51,295 bases of DNA, from NCBI RefSeq assembly GCF_947632445.1, contig NZ_CANRPM010000015.1, forward strand, positions 1 through 51,295, given 5' to 3'. Made by a program: the position numbers and the translations under genes. This document shows positions 20,060-27,706 of the stretch, piece by piece. Each line of letters begins with the position of its first letter. Positions within the stretch are counted from its first letter, which is position 1. Below the pieces are notes generated by a model. That model saw nothing but the letters and a program-made list of their open reading frames with translations. It was not told where the DNA came from and searched no databases. The DNA comes from an uncultured Bacteroides sp. (GTDB taxonomy: Bacteria; Bacteroidota; Bacteroidia; Bacteroidales; Bacteroidaceae).

Positions 20060-22279
20060 TTACTTTTCTTCAAATCCAAACTGTTTAAAGTAAACTTTCT
20101 GTTCCTGTCCGGTCATATTGGTCAGACGGATTTTTTGTACATTCCGTCCTTCTACATCTGCCTTATAAAGAGTCTTTCCATTAGCATGTTGAAGGGGGAT
20201 TTCTTCCCATCTTTGTCCATCAGCAGTCATTTCCAAACGAATAAGCTTGGGAGCATCGACTATACCGAAATCGACAGTGAGACTCTTCAGCGTACAAATC
20301 TGCTCCATCATCAACAAAGCCTCGCCTCCTGCCTGCCAGCGAATCACTTCGTTAGAAGGAGACACATTACCCATCTTCCCTTTACGCAATACCGGCAAGG
20401 CTGCCAACTGAGGCACATCGCTGCTCCAGGTATATGGCATATAAACCGCACGTGTATCCAATGTAGCCTGATAAGCCTGATTATAAAGTCCGACACTTGC
20501 CTTAAACAAAGCATAGAACGTAGGAAGAAGTATCCTGCTTCCACTCTTTACTCCAGGCTGATAGGGATTCTGGTTGTAAGAAGTATCGACCTTATACATC
20601 AGAAGCTGTAAGGATTTTGCATGTTCATAAGCCGTTTCAAAGCCGGATTTGTCTGTCACGGCTCGACGCATCATTTGCAGAACAGCCTCACCATATTGTC
20701 CCACCAGTTTGAACTGCATGAGCCAAGGCTTCATTTCGGCAATCAATGGTTGGTTTTCCTGAGATACAGACAATATATCGGACGCAGCGACAATCTTCCG
20801 ACACTCCTCGCTAACCTGATACCAAGCATCTTCGTCAATAACATGCTGCTTTTCATAGGTAGAGCGCAAAGTTTCCAAAGCAGGTTGCAAAGCAACTGAT
20901 TCATCGCGTCGAAAACGATGCCCGTTAGCTCCTAAATCAGAATTGTGAGCGGCAAAGGTTTCCAAATATGCTGCATGATGGGGCATCAAATCCATAACAG
21001 CTCGTTTCCACGATGCGTCGCTGTCATAGTCGGACAGATTCCAGGCATAATCGGCCACACTATACAAAGCTATTTTGGATGCTTCAGCATGTTCCATGGG
21101 ATTAGAAACAAAACCTTCCATTTCGTCCTTAATATCAAGTGCATTGCCATAGACAGGCCCCATAAGCAGATGGTCACGTACATAATCGGACACAGGGAAG
21201 TTCCACCAGATGTAAGCCTTACGTTTCAGAAGCGGATTGATAAAATCCATCGTTTCACGGTCAATGGTAGCAATTACACTGTTTCCTGTCCACATTATTT
21301 GAATACCCCTATTCAGTTTTTCTCCCAAAGTAGTCAGATAGCCACCCTTCACGTTAGACCAGGCCTTATTATACTCCGTAGGACACATAATGAGTGGCTC
21401 CACATCGCCTTTCACCTTTACAAAATAATCATCCAGGTAATTCAATAAGTCTGCCTGTTTGTCAGCCTTCGTGCCTTCTCCCGAAATATCATCGAAAAAT
21501 ACGGCAAAACCTCGTACACCCAGCTGATACATCTTTTCGAACTTATTTAGCAGGTTCTGACGGTCTTCGTCGTTCCACTTGATGTCTTGTCCCGGATGGA
21601 TGGCCCAATAAAAAATGACATTGTTCTCTTTTGCCTTGTTCACCAATTCCTTTAATTGAGCAGCATCATGTTCAGGATAAGGTTTACGCCAGTTTGGGGT
21701 ACTGTGATAAGGATCATCCTTCGGACCATAAAGATATACATTCATCTTATTACGACCGTAGAACTCCAATTGGCGCAAACGGGCTTCATGACTCCAAGGC
21801 GTACCGTAAAAACCTTCGACCACCCCACGATAAGGAATATCAGGGTAATCCGTCACTTCAACCAGAGGTAGTTTAGGCAAGGTCAGCAGTTGTGACAAAG
21901 TCTGTACACCGTAATAGGCACCACGAGCATCTGCACCGGCAATTACAATCTCGTTCTTACTTACTTTCAGATAATAACCTTCGGCCTTGGAAGGTATCAG
22001 ATGGACATACCTACGTATATTCTTATCCCCTTTTACACCCACAGTTATTCGAAAAGCAGCCTTTGCTTGCCGATCAGGTAGCAACGTACCGAGCAGACGA
22101 ACAGCATCAGAAGCCGCCCCTTCGGTATCAGCCGAGAAGCTATAGGCATCTGGCAAGACAATGCTGTCTTGAAGGGCTTCATACACTTGGGGAGTGGGTT
22201 GCAGATGGAATTCCTGAGCGGAAAGCATTCCTAATGATAAACATCCAACCCAAACAGAACATAAAAGTTTTCTTTTCAT
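20060..22279 (-). CDS. GH84 beta-N-acetylglucosaminidase (O-GlcNAcase type)
   Basis: This 739-residue exported enzyme hydrolyses beta-linked GlcNAc by substrate-assisted catalysis. The signal peptide is residues 1-21 (ending LSAQ). An N-terminal alpha/beta domain is followed by the catalytic barrel from about residue 148 (GVVEGFYGTPW) and a helical C-terminal part. The paired catalytic aspartates are in FFDDISGEG at residues 263-264. Subtracting the signal gives 242-243, the numbering known for the B. thetaiotaomicron GH84 structure. It has its own perfect promoter. It is divergent from the capsule operon and is faced by the leftward promoter of the invertible segment. Confidence 0.93.
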   Translation of the reverse strand: MKRKLLCSVWVGCLSLGMLSAQEFHLQPTPQVYEALQDSIVLPDAYSFSADTEGAASDAVRLLGTLLPDRQAKAAFRITVGVKGDKNIRRYVHLIPSKAEGYYLKVSKNEIVIAGADARGAYYGVQTLSQLLTLPKLPLVEVTDYPDIPYRGVVEGFYGTPWSHEARLRQLEFYGRNKMNVYLYGPKDDPYHSTPNWRKPYPEHDAAQLKELVNKAKENNVIFYWAIHPGQDIKWNDEDRQNLLNKFEKMYQLGVRGFAVFFDDISGEGTKADKQADLLNYLDDYFVKVKGDVEPLIMCPTEYNKAWSNVKGGYLTTLGEKLNRGIQIMWTGNSVIATIDRETMDFINPLLKRKAYIWWNFPVSDYVRDHLLMGPVYGNALDIKDEMEGFVSNPMEHAEASKIALYSVADYAWNLSDYDSDASWKRAVMDLMPHHAAYLETFAAHNSDLGANGHRFRRDESVALQPALETLRSTYEKQHVIDEDAWYQVSEECRKIVAASDILSVSQENQPLIAEMKPWLMQFKLVGQYGEAVLQMMRRAVTDKSGFETAYEHAKSLQLLMYKVDTSYNQNPYQPGVKSGSRILLPTFYALFKASVGLYNQAYQATLDTRAVYMPYTWSSDVPQLAALPVLRKGKMGNVSPSNEVIRWQAGGEALLMMEQICTLKSLTVDFGIVDAPKLIRLEMTADGQRWEEIPLQHANGKTLYKADVEGRNVQKIRLTNMTGQEQKVYFKQFGFEEK

Positions 22280-22301
22280 AGCAGTTTGATATTAATTGCT
22301 G

Positions 22302-22332
22302 CAAAAATACATGATTTCTGAATATAAGCAAA
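22302..22332 (-). promoter_or_regulatory. GH84 promoter
   Basis: On the minus strand TTTG (22329-22332), 19 bases, then TATTTTTG (22302-22309): a perfect consensus match 23 bases before the GH84 ATG. Confidence 0.85.
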
Positions 22333-22473
22333 CTCAGGATATTATTTTATCACTTTCTTCAACTTCTATAGAAACTTCATTTGATATTGATAGATTTCTC
22401 TATAGCCGGTAGGATTATTGAGGCGAACATCCCGTCCAATCCTCCAACTGACACCGACTTGCATTACGGTTCT

Positions 22474-22647
22474 CGTTTTATACACACAACCTGTAACCAT
22501 CAGATTCCCGTGTCAGTCATCAGTGCAGGTATGGGCCATACATCGGAGCGCACGACACAGATTTATCTGACCATGTTAGAAAATTCGGTGATAGACAATG
22601 CAAACAGGGGAATCCTGGAGTCGCTGCGTTGTGTCCTCTCTTCGTAA
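22474..22647 (+). pseudogene. Remnant of a tyrosine recombinase C-terminus
   Basis: About 57 codons read as the end of a Bacteroides tyrosine recombinase: IPVSVISAGMGHTSERTTQ, then IYLTMLENSVIDNANRGILE, then SL. The motif GHTSERTTQIY carries the family's late His/Trp-position residue and the nucleophilic Tyr. The catalytic Arg and HxxR parts are missing or unrecognisable upstream, and no full gene is present, so it should be inactive. The stop codon (22645-22647) lies inside the left inverted repeat of the invertible segment. In other Bacteroides CPS loci an intact recombinase sits at this place. Confidence 0.75.
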
Positions 22648-22654
22648 GAGTGAA
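22636..22654 (+). repeat. Left inverted repeat of the invertible segment
   Basis: Nineteen bases perfectly complementary to 22944-22962. It overlaps the stop codon of the recombinase remnant. Confidence 0.9.
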
Positions 22655-22668
22655 TACAAACGGACGTG

Positions 22669-22699
22669 CAAAAGTACGACTTTAATTTCATCCGCCAAA
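22669..22699 (-). promoter_or_regulatory. Phase-variable promoter, now pointing away from upxY
   Basis: On the minus strand TTTG (22696-22699), 19-base spacer, TACTTTTG (22669-22676): a perfect Bacteroides promoter. Its -7 element is 14 bases inside the left repeat, so the start site is near the repeat. After inversion it would fire rightward from about 22925 and give a 5' leader of roughly 240 bases before upxY. Confidence 0.88.
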
Positions 22700-22729
22700 C
22701 AAAATACAATAATATTTTCTCTAAAAATA

Positions 22730-22738
22730 CCCCCCCCC
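22730..22738 (+). repeat. Nine-base C homopolymer
   Basis: Nine consecutive C lie 31 bases beyond the -33 element, upstream of the promoter in its own direction. Tracts of this length can slip during replication; an effect on promoter strength is speculative. Confidence 0.5.
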
Positions 22739-22820
22739 GAAAGGCAAATCATTGGTTTACAGATGTTTGATGCATTAAAATGCAAAAAGGACAGAATGCA
22801 CTATTGTCTGTTCTTCAATT

Positions 22821-22860
22821 CCCACCCCGTCCGGTTTCCCTGTCCGTGACGGGGTGTGGG
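22821..22860. other. GC-rich hairpin inside the invertible segment
   Basis: CCCACCCCGTC (22821-22831) pairs with GACGGGGTGTGGG (22848-22860), allowing a two-base bulge. It always lies behind the invertible promoter, so it might block transcription entering the segment. No T-run follows on either strand. Confidence 0.45.
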
Positions 22861-22943
22861 TTGTACATAACGTTATAAGAATTGTACAAATCGTTGGTTT
22901 ATGCTGTTGCATTGCAAAGCAAACCAATCTGTTACAAAAATGT

Positions 22944-22962
22944 CTTCACTCTTACGAAGAGA
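22944..22962 (-). repeat. Right inverted repeat of the invertible segment
   Basis: Perfect complement of 22636-22654. Confidence 0.9.
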
Positions 22963-23178
22963 GCACACAGACGGGCCGGATTCACGGCTTTATACCGGGA
23001 GCAAGCGGATATAGTCACAAGCCGGTGTGTCGGAGCGTGCACAGGTGCATCGCAGGCGGCCGAATCCGAAGTGCATCGTCGGGGAAACGGGTGTCCCGGC
23101 GGTGAAAGAGAAGAAACACCCTTTTCAGAATAAAGAAGAAAAAACACTTGAGTTAAAAATATCCTTCCCTCTCTCACT
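22963..23178 (+). promoter_or_regulatory. 5' leader of the capsule operon
   Basis: A 216-base GC-rich non-coding leader lies between the right repeat and upxY. UpxY proteins are known to prevent premature termination in such leaders. A hairpin GGGTGT (23089-23094) / ACACCC (23116-23121) followed by TTTT is a plausible, weak terminator for UpxY to overcome. Other short stems around GTGCAT repeats are also possible. Confidence 0.5.
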
Positions 23179-23772
23179 ATGGAGCATACACCGGTTCAAC
23201 AGGACAGGCAGCCGCACTGGTACGCGATGTCGATATATCGCAATTTGGTATCTCCCATCAGAACAATCTGTGAGCGCGACGGCATGGAAACCTACCGGCC
23301 GATGCGGATAGCCGAGACCTTCACGGACAACGGGCTGGAATACGGCGAGAAACCGCTGGTTCCGAACCTGCTGTTCGTGAAGGCACCCTGCGAGTATGTC
23401 CTGGGGCTGAAACAGATGACGCGGAACCGGGGCATGGCCTACTGCCATCCGGGGACGAACTGTCCCGCACCTATCTGGGACAAGACGATGGAGATGTTCA
23501 TGTCCGTCGTGAAATGTGGGGCGCGGAGACTGGAAGCCGTGGACTTTCCCATCGACAAGGGCGACAGGGTGCGTGTGACAGAGGGCATCTTCAAAGGGGC
23601 GGAAGGATATATCCGGCGGGTGCACGGGACGAAGCTGCTGGTCGTCGCCATCGAAGGGGTCGTCGCCGTCGCCGTTTCGCACATCCCCCGCCAGTGGCTC
23701 GAACGCATCGGGCCGCCGAGGCCGCAGAACGATTATCCACAAGACGGGCAATCATGGAGCCAACGAGTATAG
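23179..23772 (+). CDS. upxY: UpxY-type NusG-like antiterminator
   Basis: The first capsule gene encodes 197 residues of the NusG/RfaH superfamily. The N-terminal NGN domain begins near HWYAMSIYRN (residues 13-22) and includes VPNLLFVKAP (61-70). The KOW motif is at about residues 125-148 (KGDRVRVTEGIFKGAEGYI). UpxY proteins act on the 5' leader of their own capsule operon so that RNA polymerase reads through. It overlaps the next gene by 19 bases, implying coupled expression. It is GC-rich compared with the genes after 28.3 kb, so it probably belongs to the resident Bacteroides part of the locus. Confidence 0.9.
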   Translation: MEHTPVQQDRQPHWYAMSIYRNLVSPIRTICERDGMETYRPMRIAETFTDNGLEYGEKPLVPNLLFVKAPCEYVLGLKQMTRNRGMAYCHPGTNCPAPIWDKTMEMFMSVVKCGARRLEAVDFPIDKGDRVRVTEGIFKGAEGYIRRVHGTKLLVVAIEGVVAVAVSHIPRQWLERIGPPRPQNDYPQDGQSWSQRV

Positions 23773-24668
23773 CGCAGACACACGCCGGACTGACGGCAGA
23801 AATAACTTGGGTGCAGTCCATCCCCCTGACGGACGCCTTGTCGGACAATGCCATAGCGTCGCTGATGAAAATCTACGCCGCCCTGCACAATCTGGTCGTC
23901 ACGTGCAGTCCGGACGACACTTACGGCGACCGCAGGATATACGGGGCGGCCATCGACCGCCTGTACCGCATCTGCCGGCGCCGTTGTTCAAAAAGATACT
24001 CCTTCGCACGGCGCAGCCGCATGATGTCGGTACTGTACGATTCGCTGTACGGTACCTGTCGGGATCCCGGTTCCGACAAGGTGGAAGGCTACTGCAAATA
24101 CGGAACCGACATTATCTCGACATGGTTCGGGCGGTATGCGATGACAACCGCTGCACAGGGACTGGAATACGATGTGCTTCGCAATATTGCCTATGGGTAC
24201 TATCCGGTACCGGAGGAGGACAGGGACGACAAGGTATTCCGATACTTTGCCGGACGCGTTGCGGCGTGGACGGCTGAGTTGGACGGACACGAGGAGTGGA
24301 CGGATATCTCGGAGGGCGAAGCCCTGCAGCGGGTGGATATTCTGTGCCGCAACTCCTACATGTTCCTGGACGGGACGCATGACCGGCAGATCGAGCGGTT
24401 GTACAACCGCTATTACACGCGGATTACAGGACGGCTCGCAGCACAGGCCGACATGACGGTTGACGACTGCCGGACGCTGGCTTTGCTCTACGAGCTGGCG
24501 ATGTACTGCATGCCGTGCGGGGACGGTTATGACAAGGCGGCGTATATCGTGCAACTTGCACAGGACAAAATGCGCACGCTGCCGGAAGACAGCGATGCAC
24601 AGTTGGTTTGCCGGGCTGTCTGCATCGACCGGCTGTGTATGCGGAAGGGACAGGAAATCCAGGAGTAA
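23754..24668 (+). CDS. Long UpxZ-like protein (putative)
   Basis: This 304-residue protein starts at the ATG overlapping the end of upxY; the frame is open further upstream but that part lies inside upxY. It occupies the place of UpxZ, which inhibits UpxY proteins of other capsule loci. UpxZ is usually around 160 residues. The C-terminal section (about residues 225-295, DCRTLALLYELAMY ... LPEDSDAQLVCRAVC) resembles UpxZ helices in spacing and hydrophobic pattern. The first two thirds are helical, Arg/Tyr-rich and unrecognised. It may be an enlarged or internally repeated UpxZ, or an unrelated protein. The call rests mainly on position. Confidence 0.5.
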   Translation: MEPTSIAQTHAGLTAEITWVQSIPLTDALSDNAIASLMKIYAALHNLVVTCSPDDTYGDRRIYGAAIDRLYRICRRRCSKRYSFARRSRMMSVLYDSLYGTCRDPGSDKVEGYCKYGTDIISTWFGRYAMTTAAQGLEYDVLRNIAYGYYPVPEEDRDDKVFRYFAGRVAAWTAELDGHEEWTDISEGEALQRVDILCRNSYMFLDGTHDRQIERLYNRYYTRITGRLAAQADMTVDDCRTLALLYELAMYCMPCGDGYDKAAYIVQLAQDKMRTLPEDSDAQLVCRAVCIDRLCMRKGQEIQE

Positions 24669-24795
24669 ATCTTCGGTAATATCGCATAATTGCAAAAGCA
24701 ACGACAAGCAGCCTGTCGGCAGATATAAATGACTGCTGCAATGGGGTGCGGAGTTTACGCGATACCATTCCATAATTGAAATTCGATTTCATTTC

Positions 24796-25449
24796 ATGAT
24801 TCAAGAAACGAAGGCCATTGCTCAACCACCCCAAGAGCGGATTGTGGTAAAGCGGAAGCCGGTGTACGAATTCGTCAAGAGAGCGTTTGACATCGTCGTT
24901 TCGCTGATATGTCTGACTGTAGGATTGCCGGTTTACCTCATCATTGCGCTGGCGGTAATTTTCGACGACTTCGGGAATCCGCTGTTCGTACAGGAACGGG
25001 TAGGGAAAGACGGCAGAGTGTTTAGAATGGTAAAGTTTCGCACTATGCGCAAGGATGCCGAGCGGATGAAAGGGCTACTCACCGCATTCAACGAATACCA
25101 CTCCGTTCATTTCAAGATGGAGGATGACCCGCGCATTACGAGAATAGGGCGATTTTTAAGAAAGACAAGTCTCGACGAGACACCGCAGGCACTCAACCTT
25201 CTCACCGGCAGCATGACCATTATCGGTCCGCGGGCATTCATACCGTCGGAACAAGCCCAATTGCCATTGGACAGGCTACAGGTGAAGCCGGGACTGAGCT
25301 GCTACTGGCAGATAACGGACACGACGAAGATGAGTTACGACGAACAGCTCGAACTGGATTACAGATATATACGCGAACGCGGAATAAGAACTGACATCAA
25401 ACTTATCTGGAAAACGATAAAACATATTTTCAAAGAAGGAAATTGCTGA
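24796..25449 (+). CDS. Initiating undecaprenyl-phosphate sugar-phosphate transferase
   Basis: This enzyme starts the capsule repeat unit by moving a sugar-1-phosphate from a nucleotide sugar to undecaprenyl phosphate at the inner membrane. The 217-residue protein is the short PglC/WbaP-core type. It has a cytoplasmic N-terminus, one reentrant hydrophobic segment (about residues 30-55), then conserved FVQERVGKDGRVFRMVKFRTM and SLDETPQALNLLTGSM...GPR. The sugar (Gal, GlcNAc, FucNAc-type) cannot be told. A 127-base gap separates it from the UpxZ-like gene. The next gene overlaps its stop (TGATG). Confidence 0.93.
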   Translation: MIQETKAIAQPPQERIVVKRKPVYEFVKRAFDIVVSLICLTVGLPVYLIIALAVIFDDFGNPLFVQERVGKDGRVFRMVKFRTMRKDAERMKGLLTAFNEYHSVHFKMEDDPRITRIGRFLRKTSLDETPQALNLLTGSMTIIGPRAFIPSEQAQLPLDRLQVKPGLSCYWQITDTTKMSYDEQLELDYRYIRERGIRTDIKLIWKTIKHIFKEGNC

Positions 25450-26453
25450 TGATTATTACCAAGACCCCTTTCCGCATGTCATTTTTCGGCGGAGGAACGG
25501 ATCTGCCGGACTTTTTTAACGTTCACGGCGGAGCAGTGTTATCGACGACATTCGATAAATACTGTTATGTTACCGTGCGCCATCTGCCGCGGTTCTTCGA
25601 CTATTCCTCTGAACTATGCTATGCGCAGACAGAGCGTGTTACCGAAGTCGAACAAATCCAGCATCCTGCTATCCGCAATGCGATGAGAATGTTGGACATG
25701 CACGAGATACGCCTTACCTACGAGTCCGATCTTCCCGCACGTTCCGGGCTTGGAACGTCATCGTCATTTGCTGTCGGAATGCTGAATGCGTTTCACTCCC
25801 TGAAAGGGAAATACAAGGACAAGAGAAGTCTTGCCGACGAGGCGATATATCTTGAACGGACGCTATGCGGGGAAGCGGGCGGTTGGCAGGATCAGATAGC
25901 CTCATCGTTCGGGGGATTCAACCGTATCGACTTCAACGCAAACGACTATGAAGTACGTCCCGTCATCATTTCGCCGGAGCGGAAGAGCGCACTTAATGCC
26001 AATCTCGTAATGTTTTTCACGGGCTTCACGCGGTTCTCATCCGTCGTGCAGGCTGCTAATGCCAAGGAGCGAGCCGACAGAACCGCGCAGCTGAAGGAGA
26101 TGCTGTCGCTCGTCGATGAGGCGGAACACATACTGACGGACAAGCATACCGACCTTGATGACTTCGGACGGCTGTTGGACCATACGTGGCGATTGAAGCG
26201 ACAGATCGGAGCGGCCACCTCGACGGACAGCATAGATGCGCTGTATGCAAAAGGGATAGCGGCAGGCGCACTCGGAGGAAAACTGTTAGGAGCGGGCGGC
26301 GGAGGATTCCTGCTGTTCTATGTGCGACCCGAACACCGCGCAAAGGTCATGGAGGCGATGAAAGGCCTTTTGCACGTGCCGTTCACGTTCGAGGACGGCG
26401 GGACAAGTGTCATCTACTATTCACCGGAAAGTTACACGCCGTGTATAAAATGA
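25449..26453 (+). CDS. hddA: D-glycero-alpha-D-manno-heptose 7-phosphate kinase
   Basis: This GHMP kinase phosphorylates heptose 7-phosphate at O1 to give the alpha-1,7-bisphosphate for GDP-heptose. The 334-residue product has FRMSFFGGGTDLPDF at the start, the ATP loop PARSGLGTSSSFAVGMLNAF and C-terminal LGAGGGGFLLFY, all typical of HddA. I chose ATG 25449, overlapping the upstream TGA, rather than TTG 25443. It is followed, also with ATGA overlap, by the next pathway enzyme, so the heptose genes are coupled. Confidence 0.88.
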   Translation: MIITKTPFRMSFFGGGTDLPDFFNVHGGAVLSTTFDKYCYVTVRHLPRFFDYSSELCYAQTERVTEVEQIQHPAIRNAMRMLDMHEIRLTYESDLPARSGLGTSSSFAVGMLNAFHSLKGKYKDKRSLADEAIYLERTLCGEAGGWQDQIASSFGGFNRIDFNANDYEVRPVIISPERKSALNANLVMFFTGFTRFSSVVQAANAKERADRTAQLKEMLSLVDEAEHILTDKHTDLDDFGRLLDHTWRLKRQIGAATSTDSIDALYAKGIAAGALGGKLLGAGGGGFLLFYVRPEHRAKVMEAMKGLLHVPFTFEDGGTSVIYYSPESYTPCIK

Positions 26454-27706
26454 AAGCCGTTATCATGTCCGGCGGACGGGGTACGCGCATATCGGACATA
26501 TTCCCCGATATTCCGAAGCCGCTTATCCCGATCTGCGGCAAGCCGGTGTTGGAGCATGAGATTACGTGCCTGCGCGAGCAGGGATTTACCGACCTAATCC
26601 TGACCGTCAGCCATATGGCGGACAAGATAATCGCTTATTTCGGCGACGGCAGCCGGTTAGGTGCACATATCGAGTATTTCGTCGAGGAGGAGCCGCTCGG
26701 GAACGCGGGAGCGCTGTTCCGGTTAAAGGACAAACTCACCGAGGATTTTCTGCTGCTCAATGCCGATTCGGTATTCAACATAGATTTCAAGCGATTTGCA
26801 TCGTTTCATAAAGAACGCGGCGGACTTGCGACGCTGTTTACTCATCCGAATGACCATCCGTATGATAGCGGACTGATTATTGCAGATGATGACAAATCCG
26901 TCCAAAGATGGCTCGCCAAAGAGGACAAACGCCCCGAATTTTACAAAAACAGGGTCAACGCCGGATTGCACATCCTTTCACCGGATTTACTAAAAAATGA
27001 AATCAACTTATCTAAAATAGATTTAGACAGACACCTACTGAAGCCTCTCGCAGGGACGGGCAAGATGTTCTGCTACGACAGCCCGGAATATGTCAAGGAT
27101 ATGGGTACGCCGGAGCGTTATGAAGCCGTCATGCGGGACTTTGAGAGCGGCAGGGTGTATGCGGGAAATCTGCGGAACAGTCAGAAGGCGATCTTCCTCG
27201 ACCGCGACGGAACGATAAACAAATACGTCGGCTTCTTGAGAAACATAGACGATTTTGCGCTGCTGCCGACGGTCTGCGAGGCGATAAAGCAAATCAACCG
27301 TTCGGGCTATCTCGCGATCGTCGTAACGAACCAGCCTGTCATCGCCCGCGGTGATGTAACGTTTAACGAACTTAACGAAATCCACAATAAAATGGAGACC
27401 CTGCTCGGCCATGAGGGCGCCTATCTCGACGGCATCTATTTCTGTCCGCATCATCCCGACAGCGGCTTCGAGGGCGAAGTCAAAGAACTGAAATTCGACT
27501 GTGCCTGCCGCAAGCCGAAGCCCGGTATGCTGTTGCAAGCGGCAAAGGACTTTAACATCGACCTCCGGCAGTCGTGGATAATCGGCGACGGCGAACACGA
27601 CGAAAAAGCAGGTGAAGCCGCGGGCTGCCGGACGAAAAGGATTCCGACCGACGGAGATTTATATGAAGCCGTCAAAGAAATTTTGGAGAATACCCATGAA
27701 CGATAA
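26450..27706 (+). CDS. Fused heptose-1-phosphate guanylyltransferase and heptose bisphosphatase (HddC-GmhB)
   Basis: The 418-residue protein joins two steps of GDP-heptose synthesis. Residues 1-235 are a nucleotidyltransferase: MSGGRGTRISDIFPDIPKPL at the NTP site, then LLLNADSVFN. Residues 245-418 are a GmhB-type HAD phosphatase: FLDRDGTIN at 249-257, with the zinc-binding CPHHP and CACRKPKPGM. The phosphatase would remove the 7-phosphate before the transferase adds GMP. I chose ATG 26450, overlapping the hddA stop; the frame open before it lies inside hddA. In most bacteria these are two genes. Confidence 0.88.
   Translation: MKAVIMSGGRGTRISDIFPDIPKPLIPICGKPVLEHEITCLREQGFTDLILTVSHMADKIIAYFGDGSRLGAHIEYFVEEEPLGNAGALFRLKDKLTEDFLLLNADSVFNIDFKRFASFHKERGGLATLFTHPNDHPYDSGLIIADDDKSVQRWLAKEDKRPEFYKNRVNAGLHILSPDLLKNEINLSKIDLDRHLLKPLAGTGKMFCYDSPEYVKDMGTPERYEAVMRDFESGRVYAGNLRNSQKAIFLDRDGTINKYVGFLRNIDDFALLPTVCEAIKQINRSGYLAIVVTNQPVIARGDVTFNELNEIHNKMETLLGHEGAYLDGIYFCPHHPDSGFEGEVKELKFDCACRKPKPGMLLQAAKDFNIDLRQSWIIGDGEHDEKAGEAAGCRTKRIPTDGDLYEAVKEILENTHER

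Larger units (their letters stand above)
22636..22962. promoter_or_regulatory. Invertible promoter segment of the capsule locus
   Basis: A 327-bp non-coding segment is bounded by perfect 19-bp inverted repeats: CTCTCTTCGTAAGAGTGAA at 22636-22654 and its complement at 22944-22962. Pairing resumes beyond one mismatch (TGT 22632-22634, ACA 22964-22966). Each repeat contains a small dyad, CTCTT-CGT-AAGAG, like a tyrosine-recombinase core site. The only consensus promoter inside faces left. Phase-variable CPS promoters of this build are established in Bacteroides. In this assembly the capsule genes are in the OFF phase. Confidence 0.88.

Noticed and set aside
22741..22790. Rightward promoter inside the invertible segment (GATGTTTG)
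   Set aside because: It misses the T of TAnnTTTG and has no TTTG at the proper distance upstream.
22854..23133. Overlapping open frames in the capsule leader
   Set aside because: They cross the right inverted repeat, have odd composition and no motif; the region fits an untranslated leader.
26186..26449. N-terminal extension of the HddC-GmhB frame
   Set aside because: It lies inside hddA, is Arg-rich without homology, and the NTP-binding motif begins immediately after ATG 26450.
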